Positions 33,586 to 43,014 of a stretch of DNA of 64,000 bases are shown here, in pieces. The DNA is from Buddleja alternifolia (lineage: Eukaryota; Streptophyta; Magnoliopsida; Lamiales; Scrophulariaceae), in contig CM033394.1 of assembly GCA_019426215.1 (NCBI GenBank), positions 24,200,195 to 24,264,194 of the forward strand, given 5' to 3'. Under the pieces are notes generated by a model. It was not told where the DNA came from, searched no databases, and worked only from the letters and a program-made list of their open reading frames with translations. The stretch's first letter is position 1. Every line of letters starts with the position of its first letter. The position numbers were made by a program, and so were the translations under genes.

Positions 33586-34250
33586 AACAGGAATGGAAAT
33601 AATGTTTTTAAGCCCTTTGGAAAAACCAAAACATCCTCTAAATTAAAAACATGTCCAGATGATAAACACAAAGAAGTTGATTCAATGTGAGAAGCCGCGA
33701 CACTCTGCCCGCTGCCAACACTGATCAGCACCTCCCCATGCTCCAGCTTCTTACTTCGCTGCAGATCCTGATTCATTACACAAACGTGAGCACTAACCCC
33801 AAAATCAAGTATCCACGAAGTAGAAAATATTGTTGTAGAACAATTAGCTTCTAAAACAAAAAGTTCCATACCTGGTGCACTTTTGACAAAGTTTGGACAC
33901 TCCCTTCTCCAGTGGCCTAGCTCACCGCAGTGAAGGCACCTATCTGTTTTCTTTGGTCCTTTGCTCTTCATCACTTTATGAGCTATGTCCTTTCCTTTGT
34001 CAATCTTAACTTGTAGACTCGGTGTGCTATTGGCTTTCTTAGTCTTCTTCTTCTTGTTTTTAGGCTTAGAAGTGATGACCAAGGCAGCCTCTTTCCCTTT
34101 TGGTTTCATCTGAGATTGTGCAGTATTCAGCTTGTTCATCAACCCAGCCAAATTGCATTCTATTTCATTGCAGTTGAAGTTAACTACAAATTGGGAAAAA
34201 GAGTCTGGAAGTGATTGCAAGATGAGACCAGTTTGTAGCTGTGGGTCCAT
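33498..34250 (-). pseudogene. copia gag C-terminus, zinc knuckle and protease of element B
   Basis: A 250-residue frame: end of gag (LILQSLPDSFSQFVVNFNCN), a lysine-rich linker, a complete CCHC knuckle CLHCGELGHWRRECP (about residues 114-128) and the protease with WILDFGVSAHVCV, where the family D-S/T-G active site reads D-F-G. Then EVLISVGSGQSVAASHIEST and LEDVLVFPKGLK as expected downstream. The active-site substitution means an inactive protease. Confidence 0.87.
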
Positions 34251-34579
34251 GTTAAAGTCAAGGGCTTTTCACCTCTCAATTTTCGAAATCATTTTTAAAA
34301 TGTGGTCCCCAACCTTTTCTCCTTCCTTTATCTTGGCTCCAAAGAGCTCTTTCGATATCTCATATCGAGCAGTACTGTCCTCACCATAAAGCTCCACCAG
34401 GTGTGCCAAAATAGCCCTTGCCGAGACCATTTTGTCACGGACCTCTGCAACTTATTTGTCATTGAGCCCAGCATGTACCCACGAACCCAGACGTCGTCTT
34501 TGACCCATTTCTCATGAGTCGCAACTTCCTCCTCATTAGCACGTATCCTTGTGGGCGCGGCTGGGATATTGACATCCAA
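34251..34579 (-). pseudogene. copia gag N-terminal part of element B
   Basis: The 83-residue frame 34328-34579 contains EKWVKDDVWVRGYMLGSMTN, the first half of UBN2. The second half (34251-34400) is readable in other frames (LFGAKIKEGEKVGDHILKMI-like), including the LSKELF counterpart. Broken relative to the matching part of element A. Confidence 0.78.
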
Positions 34580-34599
34580 TACATACCCTATGACTCCAT

Positions 34600-36302
34600 G
34601 TTGAGGCCTATCCTCAAGTTTCAGAGCCAGTCCACATAGTTAAAACCAGTCAAAGTGTTCTTTTCAAGTAGTACAGATAGTGGGTTGATAGTGATTGTGA
34701 GAGAGATAATAAGCAAATAACTGCAGAAAAACTAAAAAGACTTATTAGATTCTAATGTAATTGTTGTTCCAAGTTTAAATTAAGGACTTTTAAAATAAAC
34801 TTGGCTCCCACTACATTTTTCGAAAATCCACACTCCCACTGTGGAATTCAGAAGTCATCATTGGAAGGCTTCGTAGTGGTGATTGAGTTCTTTAACTAGA
34901 TTAATAGGTTGCAACCTTTTGCTGGTATGTGGCCTAAGTAATCTATTAAAATGATGTCCAACATCAACCCATCAAATGGAAGATTCAATCCCTTTGTCCA
35001 TCATTCATCAAATCTCAACCTTTTAACGATCTTATTGATTTATGAATAGTTTAAGTTCAACCCACTGACTAACTATTAGTCTAACAATTGAATTTCACTT
35101 TACAACCTTTTGCTGGTATTTGGGGTGAAATTTGTTTTCGACCAACGGCATTTTCATGCACTTAGGAAAATTTTTAAATATATTTCAATATATAACCCCC
35201 ACTGCTTAGGGACGATATTATATATTAAATATTATTTTAATTTCTCCTAAGTTCAGTGGAGGACAGGATACCTAGTACCCTTTACTAACTTAATATTTTT
35301 CTAAGTGGGAGGATTTAAATTATTTATTAGGTCTCACTTTGCATATTAATCCATTTCATATCATGCATACAAACATGGATTAAAAATAAATAGCAATCCT
35401 AGAAAGCTAACAACACATGATTCATGGACTATATTTCCTAGATTGAAACAAGCCAATGTTTCAATCATAAAATATATAAAAAACTATACTAAAGCTTCCA
35501 AAGCTCCTTCTTGAATCTCTTCGGCTCGACTTGAATTTCTCCTTTGGGCCTATTCTATTTCTATCTATTACATTTAATATATTTTCACTTATACAAAATT
35601 TATCTAGAAAGAAAATAAAAATAGGCTCAAAACGGCCTTTACAACCCATCAAAAAGAAATACAATATCAAAAACGAGTCTAAGTCCATGAATCATGCCTC
35701 CCATCACATAACATGTCAAACATGATATTGATCACATAACACATGAAAAACATGTATGCTAATTTCTAATTAAATTCTAAATTTAATAATGTTTCAAATT
35801 GCCATTCAATTGAACTCCAATTAATTTTCTAGTAAAATCTAATTTTAATAAAAAAACTAACTTCTAAGTTCATTAAATTAATTTCACAATAGATGTAATC
35901 TAATTTAATTCGAAGTCCAACTGTAATTAACATTAGATTTGATGAAAATAAATTAATCTTTATCAAATAATTAATAGTATTTAATTTATGCATTAAAATC
36001 TAATTTTAATCAAAATTCAAATAATAATGTTATTTAATAAATGACCCGGGTCATCCACGGATCGACCCGGGTCCAATTGCATAAACCCGTAAGTTGAAAA
36101 ACACACGGGTGGGCTCGCCGCGTGAGCCCAATTGCGCGTTCGCGCCAGCAGCCCAGCTGCAAGATTTCTAACGAATGAAGATAAATAATTCCTCAAGAAC
36201 ATGAAAAACACGAAATCCACATATCTAATCATGCATCATCAAAAACCTATAAAACATGCATCTATATCACATAAATTACATATGCCGAGCCCCGAGATTT
36301 GG
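34600..36302 (-). other. leader (long 5' untranslated internal region) of element B
   Basis: About 1.7 kb between PBS and gag without a coding frame. It shares long stretches with the leader of element A and, reversed, with the leader of element E (near 61180-61480). It has AACCTTTT motifs at about 34916, 35016 and 35103 and a GC-rich, CpG-rich island at about 36040-36170 (CCCGGGTC repeats, CGCCGCGTGAGCCC, GCGCGTTCGCGCC). Confidence 0.75.
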
Positions 36303-36313
36303 CTCTGATACCA
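36303..36313 (-). promoter_or_regulatory. primer binding site of element B
   Basis: The element strand reads TGGTATCAGAG, one base from the LTR end at 36315; initiator Met tRNA type. Confidence 0.9.
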
Positions 36314-36314
36314 C

Positions 36315-37957
36315 TGTTGGGGAAATCAACCAAATGCAACGGAAAACGTAATTTTAAAATTTTTGGATTTTCCCTTGACAGGATCAATCCCGGGGTTTAT
36401 ATACATATATGTATGATGGGGTTTAATAATTATTACCTGTTGTAGCGAAGAGGTTGACAATTCCTACGAATTTGAATTTTTCAATTTTTCGCGAAAATTC
36501 TCTGGCTGAAAGTACGTTGATCCAAGCAGTCCATTTGTTCTACCTCTAAATCGTCTCGCCGAAAATTACGTGATGGAAAAAATTCTTCCTCCTTTTCTTG
36601 CTTTGCGCGACGGCTAGAGAGAGAAGAGGGGAGAGGAGTTCTTTTCTTGTGGTGTTGTGTAATACAACTTATGACCTAGGCTTATAACTAATGTGATATT
36701 TATATCACTTAAGTTATTACCTTAGACGAAACCAAGCCTATTAATTACTCTTAGTGGCCGCCCCTTCTAGGGCTTATAATCCCACTTGGTGTGTTAATTT
36801 TGTGCTTAGTTTATTCTATTGTTTAAATAATTAACTTTATCCAATTAATTAATTCAATTAAATAATAGACAACTTATTTAATTAATTTTATTTCTCCAAG
36901 AAATATTATATTAATTAAATCATAAATAAATTAACTTATTTTTTCAAATAATTAATTCTATTTATTTAATTTTAAGTATCCAATACTTAAAATATTACCA
37001 CAAGAAAAATTTCATTTTTCCATCAAATTTTCCTTTTTAAGCGTGACTCTTTAGGTTCATCTATATTTGGCAATGGAAGGATTACATTGAATATGGGACC
37101 CACCTAGCCAGTCACGTGGTCTATATTTTAACCCAAATAAGATGAAATGATTAGATCATTTTTACCTTTCCAATTGTAAATACCGTGTGAATACAAACTC
37201 TTCGTTTCCTTTTCCCAGTCAAGTGAGAATCATGGTTTTAGTCAAACTCACTAACTTGACACTATGCTATATTTATAATAAGTTCAGATCAATGAATGCT
37301 TTGGCCAAAAATTTTAAGATCTAACTTACTTATAAATGCATAGGATAATTCTTCGTTCACTTACGAGGGAACGAATACTATCTTGGATATCAGTTAAGAA
37401 TACTACTTGCCTATGAGGTTGCAGTTCGCACCAATGGGTGAATTGGGCCTAACTACTCTAATAATGAACCTAACGTCACAAGTATATATTCAATTCGATT
37501 CCTCAAGTCTAAAGTTCAGACACACCTATTACAATTAATCAATTATGTCATTGACTGTCAAAGAGTGAAAACCCCATGTGACAGAATCGATGCGGGTCAT
37601 GTCTGAGTGCCACTATCTCCATCAGTGCACCTATGATATGAGTTCTTCACTACTTCCTAGTGAGTGATGGGCACCTTTCTCATCAAAACTTATATCATAC
37701 AAATTTTCATGATTTTCAATGCCCAATTGAAGATTTTTGACTTGCAGACTTATTTATTACACAAGTATCAAACTCCTCTAATGCCTTAGAGAGTTAACTC
37801 TTGCGTTCACAGACTTATAGTCGAATACAATATATAAATGACAATATATAAATAAACAACTAAAATGCCTTTTATTAATTGATTAAAAACAGTTACAATT
37901 GATAATGTCCTATCATTTACTAATTCTCTAGTGGCATTTGAGGACATTAACCTAACA
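36315..37957 (-). repeat. 5' LTR of element B (1643 bp)
   Basis: TGTTGG at 36315, CCTAACA at 37957. An AATTAATT-rich block lies at about 36815-36985. The minus-strand TATA box (ATATAAATAT) lies in a near-palindrome GTGATATTTATATCAC at 36693-36708. The inner half matches the truncated 3' LTR. Confidence 0.9.
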
Positions 37958-38022
37958 CAAATAACTTATCAAAACCCTATTCGAACTAATTTCTCATTGG
38001 CATTGTGGCCATATTCCTAACA
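37958..38022 (-). repeat. 65-bp end fragment of an A-type LTR
   Basis: CAAATAACTTATC through CCTAACA matches 18907-18970 of LTR A with a modest number of changes. It shows that element B was inserted near the end of an A-type LTR, presumably the 5' LTR of element A. Confidence 0.8.
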
Positions 38023-39600
38023 AGTACCTCGAGGATGAATCTAGCAGCTATGAATTTGCCCAATCACTTTGGGAAAATCATTAGATAAACAAAAAGCTAA
38101 GGAAAAGCTAAACCGGCTGGATCTTATGCCAAAAGGATGGAGGAAGTGGAAAAAAGGATGACAGGAGGAAAGATCCAAATGGATCGAGGCATTCCATTCT
38201 CGGATTCTATCATGAAAGAAGAATTACCACGTGATTTTAGAATCCATTCTATCACACTATATGATGGTACCACGGATCCGGAAGAACATCTCTATACGTT
38301 TTGAAACTATACCTTGCTGCATAGGTATTCAGTTACAATCAAGTGCGGGTGTTCCTGACCACACTGGCTAGGTCAGTCCAACAATGGTTCAACCAACTTC
38401 CAGAGAGAGTCATTGGGTCTTTCCCGGACTTTAGCTTGAAATTCCTTCATCGATTTGCTATTAGCAAAAAGAATGGGAGAACCCCACTAAGTTTATTCAA
38501 TATAAAATAGAGGGGAGATGAAACTTTGCGAGTATATGGGAGACGTTTTAACGCTGTCACTCTGGAGGTACCTTCTGCTATGGCAGATTTAAAGTCTAGT
38601 GCTTTCACGCAAGGACTAAAGGAGGGAAATTTGTTTAAATCTTTGACTAAAATCCAACACTGAGCTTCGATGAGCTACTCAGCAGAGCTAAGAAATATGT
38701 TCACATGAAGGACGCATAGCTAATGAGAAGGGCTAAGCAAAACCAGCAGAAGAAGGACAAGCTCGAGGAGGAGAATCACAATAAAGTAAGTAAGGACGGG
38801 GGAGCTAGGTGTGTCGTAGGACCGCCGCCAAGGACAAGTATACGAGCTAGACCTGGATTCATACCCTGAAAAGGTACAAAAAATGAACAATTAATGGCTG
38901 TGGAAGAAAGAACATGTTGCAATGGCAGGAAGGAGCTGACAAAGGACCCCAAAATCCAGCTTGTCGTATTTATTATCGATATCATGGGGAGTATGGACAC
39001 GATACGAATGCTTTTCCATCCTTGGAGGAAGAGACTCAGATCCTGACAAATGACACCCTGGTTATTACAGTTGTAATAACTAATTATGATGTGCAACGAA
39101 AATTCATCGATAGCGAAAACACTGTGGAATCCTATTCTACAGGTATACCAACAAATGAACTTGGGAAATGCCAAGCTGGAAGTCATAAAAACTTCATTGG
39201 TTGGCTTTGCAAGCGAGGTAGTACAACATGTGGGGCTAAGCACTCTACCTGTATCAGTCGGAACAGGATCCAGCAAAAAGACAAAATTGACTACATTCTT
39301 AGTGGTAGACACTCCATCAGCATATAATGTGATACTTGGGTGACCTACATTAATTCTATTTGAGACCGTAATCTCAATCCCTCACATGAAGATAAAATTC
39401 CCAACAATCAACGGAGTAGGAGAGTTTTCGATGATCAATACCAATCCAAGAAATGCTATGTGGCCTTATTAAAACACGAGGACAAGCTAGCAAAGGACAA
39501 AATTCGAAAACCTAACAAAGGTGGATTCAAAGGTGGTGAGGCTGAGAAAAGGACCGTTTCAGCTCATGTTGAACCAGTAGGTGAACTCATGAGTAAGTAG
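38023..39600 (+). pseudogene. decayed Ty3/gypsy gag-protease (Tat/Ogre type)
   Basis: Plus-strand frames give gypsy gag text: LPRDFRIHSITLYDGTTDPE, WFNQLPERVIGSFPDFSLKF, RRFNAVTLEVPSAMADLKSS. Then comes a Tat-type CRIYYRYHGEYGHDTNAF (family pattern YCRFHxxHGHDTEEC; the last Cys is Ala here). The protease C-terminal half follows at 39086-39343 (LVGFASEVV, TTFLVVDTPSAYNVILG). Many stops, e.g. after LYTF and FNIK, and at least two frameshifts. No RT is found beyond 39600. It is the host sequence of element A's right end and old. Confidence 0.8.
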
Positions 39601-39967
39601 GTTTGGAAGTTAAGTAATGACTAAGTATTTTTGAAACTTTACCTAAAGCACAACACATACAATTTTCATAAAATATATTATTCAAAATAATATGGAATTT
39701 CTAGGAGAATCAAATTCGTTATATTCTGTCTCACATCAACTTTTTATACTCAATAATTGTGGTCCTTAACAAAGAAAAAGAATATCCAAATTTAATTTTT
39801 ACATGTTATAATTAAACATAAATATTTAAGTCAAATATAAAAAATTTAAAAATTTCGGGTTTCAATTGTAATTTCGGCGGATATCATGCAAAAAAATTAA
39901 TCTTATTTTTTTATTTCGAAATTTTTGGGTTTCTATGAATCAGGAAATTTTGGGTTTCTGTCGAAAT
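39601..39967. other. AT-rich spacer
   Basis: No gene. Three copies of AAATTT(TT)GGGTTTCT lie at about 39847-39960 just before the LTR of element C. Confidence 0.6.
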
Positions 39968-41598
39968 TATTAGAATTATGCCTTCAAATGCCATAAGAGG
40001 ATAGAATTATAGGGCATTGAATTGTAACAAAACATTCTTATATTAATAAAGGGCTTTTTCATGTTGTATCTTATAGGCATTTGTAAAGTTTAGTAAACAA
40101 CATAAAGTCCTTGATAGCAAGGCGAACCTTCTACTCCCTATGGGTTAGGGAGAATGACATTAGAAGAGTTTGATCCTTAGTATCTAAAATGGTTCGCAAG
40201 TTGAAGAGAATATTGACTGGACATCATTACTGGATAAAGAGTTGTATGATATAAGTTTTGATAGGGAAGTGTCAGTCGAACACTATGAGTATGTTAGTGG
40301 GAACTTATGTCACAGACACCTCAGTTAGACTGATGTGTTCGAACGCGGCTCGCATCAGTTATTCACATGAGTTTTCACTCAATGACAGTCAATGACAAAA
40401 CTGATAAGTTGTTAAAGGTATGCGTGAACCTTAGACCTGAGGAACCACGTTGAAGATGTGCTTGTGACATCAAGTCTTGTTATTAGAGTAGTTAGATCCA
40501 ATTCACCCGTTGGTGGGATCGACCTCGAAGTGCGGCTTGATAGGCAAATAGCAATCTCAACTGATTAGCAAGATGGAACTCATTATCTCATAAGTGAATG
40601 AGCTAAATATCTTACACAGTCATGAATGAGTGAGGTCAAAGACTTTGGCCAAAGCATTAGAGGTACTCATGTTGGACATAAAAGTATACTCAGTGACCTC
40701 GATTCATTATGAGTTGAGCATATGGTCAAGTGTTGTTAGTTTGACTAAACCATGACTCTCATTTGACTGAGATATATGAATAAAGGGTTTATACGAGTAC
40801 GATATTCACAGCGTGAAAGGTTTGGAATGATTCTATTCATTCGTTCTCAATTGGGATACGATGTGGGCCACGGGACTGGTTAGGTGTTACCCAGATCCTT
40901 TTGGTTTCCTCCCAATTGCCTTTTGAGACGAACTTAAAGAGCCGCGCTTAAAGGAATTGCAAAGGAAAAATTAAAGAATAAGACTTGAGAGAGATTTTTC
41001 AGTATTTGATCTCGCAATTAATTAATTGATCATTAGATGATTTTATTAATTAATTAAGTTAATGTGTTAATTAATTTCTTTATGAAATTAATTATAGAAT
41101 TAATGTGGATTAATTAGTTATTTAATTAATTTATTTATTGGATAAATAATATTAATTAAATAATTAATTAAAATAAAACCACAAACTTGGACTAAGCCCG
41201 AGGGCATAAAAAATGCCCAAGTGGGCGTCCATTAAACCTTGGTTAAGTTAGGTTAATTATTTCTTGTGTAGTATAAATATACTACTTAGTGAAAATTAAC
41301 CCTAGCCTCTTTTATTATCTTTCTCTCCAAGTCAAAAGTTCCACTTCTCTCTCTCTCTCTCTCTGTCTAGTCGTTCTTAAGGGGAAGAAAAAAAAGATTT
41401 TTTGCTCTTAATTCCGGCGTGGTGATTTAGAGGCAGTGGCTGTTTTGCTGCTCAGAAAGAGGATCAAAAACTGGTTCAAAATTCTCAAATACATGAAGAA
41501 AGGTACACTTTTCTCTAACATGATTTGAATACATGAAATCGGAGATGAACCACCGTGAGATTTATTTTCCGCTGTGTTTTATATGTAAAGACCCAACA
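39968..41598 (+). repeat. 5' LTR of element C (1631 bp)
   Basis: Starts at TATTAG (family TGTTAG) and ends GACCCAACA at 41598. Contains AGATCCAATTCACCCGTTGG near 40495, the GATCGACCTCGAAGTGC block, an AATTAATT block at about 41012-41175, and a TATA box at 41272-41278. A CT repeat follows the TATA at 41346-41364. Confidence 0.82.
41268..41285 (+). promoter_or_regulatory. LTR C TATA box inside a near-perfect palindrome
   Basis: GTAGTATAAATATACTAC: arms GTAGTATA/TATACTAC-like around the TATAAAT core. Transcription from here would run rightwards through the leader towards the MYB gene at 43015. Confidence 0.65.
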
Positions 41599-41599
41599 G

Positions 41600-41610
41600 T
41601 GGTATCTGAG
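41600..41610 (+). promoter_or_regulatory. primer binding site of element C
   Basis: TGGTATCTGAG, one base after the LTR end; differs from the TGGTATCAGAG consensus by A to T. Confidence 0.85.
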
Positions 41611-42330
41611 TCAATCTCTGATTTTCGTATTTAATCAAATACGTGATTTTATGTGTTTTTCGTGTTTTTGAAGCATGATGAATATGATGATGTATTTATG
41701 ATTTTTAATCCATGATTTTTCTGCGTTTTTCTTGGATATTATTGCATGATAATATGGTGAATCGAGAGGAGTCGAAAAGGGTGAGAAAACGGAGCCCGAA
41801 GGCTCCGTTTGACAACTCCGCTGCTCGCGTAGCAGCGCGCCATCGGGTGGCCAACCGTGTGCCCATCAGCCCGTCGGCCAGGCCCATGGGGGCTTAGGTC
41901 TCGACCCAGGTCGGGTCATGTCAAAACGGGTCTAATTTTTAATTAACGGATTTTGGATTATTTTAATTATCCGGGTGGGTCAAAAGGATAATGACTTGGG
42001 TTTTAATTAAATAAGCCCAAATTGGTTTAATTAAAATATTAGACATTCAATAAATTAGTTTTGGACCAAACTCGTTAAATATAAATGGGCCAACGGGTTG
42101 GTGATTTAAGTTTGATGAAATCTAGCCCAATTAGTTTTTATTAAATATTAATTATTTGAATAAAGAATTAATTAATTATTCTTATAAAGAATTAATTAAT
42201 TATTTTTGGAGGATTTTAATTAATTAATTTAAATAATAAATTCTCACTAGATGGTTTATTATCATAAATATGAATAAAATTTGAAATTTTATTAGAAAAT
42301 TAATTAGTTGAACTAATTAATTATTATCTT

Positions 42331-42757
42331 AATCACCAACATAGTTGCTTTATTTATCGCGAACATGTATCATGTGATAGTAACATTATTCATGGGCTTA
42401 GCTCTCGAAAGTTGGGTTCTTGATATATTTTCACCATCACACACACACACACACATATATAATGGTGAAACCCCCGATACATGTATGAGTAAATATTTGG
42501 TGGAGATTACCGAAAACCCAACTCCCGAGAACCCCAAGTATCACCGCAAATGAGTACATAGACAAAATAGAACCGATCGACATCGAATGGACTTGGCAGT
42601 AGTGAAACGACCATTCAAAGTAAAGCCAAAGGGTAAAATGGGGTTTTAAGGAAGTTTGCTCGGGCAACATGCATACGGGTGTGGCATTATCAGGAGGGAT
42701 ATATTAGTATCTCTCTCTCACACGCACAATTGGCTTTCCTTTCTCAACCCTTTGGCC

Positions 42758-42789
<32 letters not shown>

Positions 42790-43014
42790 GTAATAATCTG
42801 CATCCACACGCCGCAGAGCCTAGCTTCAAGCAACACAACAGGAACAAAAGAAAATACAATTTCACACGCATCATCTTGTTGGGGGTGGGGGATCATGTAA
42901 AAAGATCCCATCAATTTGGATCTTACAATTAATAATTCCTCCTCCTCCTCCTCCTCCTTCCCCTACTGCTGCTATTTGTATTGTATTTGTTACGAGAAGA
43001 GGGGGAAGCAGGAA
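42331..43014 (+). promoter_or_regulatory. proximal promoter and 5' UTR of the MYB gene
   Basis: The 0.7 kb between element C and the start codon has no other gene. It contains a CA repeat (42438-42456) followed by TATATATAATGG, a CT microsatellite of 13 units (42758-42783) in the probable 5' UTR, and a TCC repeat (42938-42958) shortly before the ATG. CT-rich tracts downstream of the start site are common in plant promoters. The exact transcription start cannot be read from sequence. Confidence 0.55.
42758..42783 (+). repeat. (CT)13 microsatellite
   Basis: Uninterrupted CT run, 26 bp, about 230 bp upstream of the MYB start codon. Confidence 0.95.

Larger units (their letters stand above)
30311..37957 (-). 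mobile_element. Ty1/copia element B, nested in the remains of element A
   Basis: Element order on the minus strand: 5' LTR (36315-37957), PBS (36303-36313), leader (34600-36302), gag (34579 to about 33990), zinc knuckle and protease, pre-integrase and integrase, RT, RNase H (ends 30928), polypurine tract and a 3' LTR truncated at its far end (30311-30852). The outer flank at 37958 is the last 65 bp of an A-type LTR, showing insertion into that LTR. The coding region is in six or more frames with stops and is not functional. Confidence 0.88.
39968..42330 (+). mobile_element. Ty1/copia element C, LTR and leader only, upstream of the MYB gene
   Basis: A plus-strand LTR (39968-41598), PBS (41600-41610) and about 700 bp of leader that resembles the PBS-proximal leader of element B (TTTTTCGTGTTTTTGAAGCA; a CpG-rich stretch with GGCCAACC and GACCCAGGTCGGGT). 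No gag or pol follows: the sequence passes into the upstream region of the MYB gene at about 42330. The right boundary is uncertain. Confidence 0.75.
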
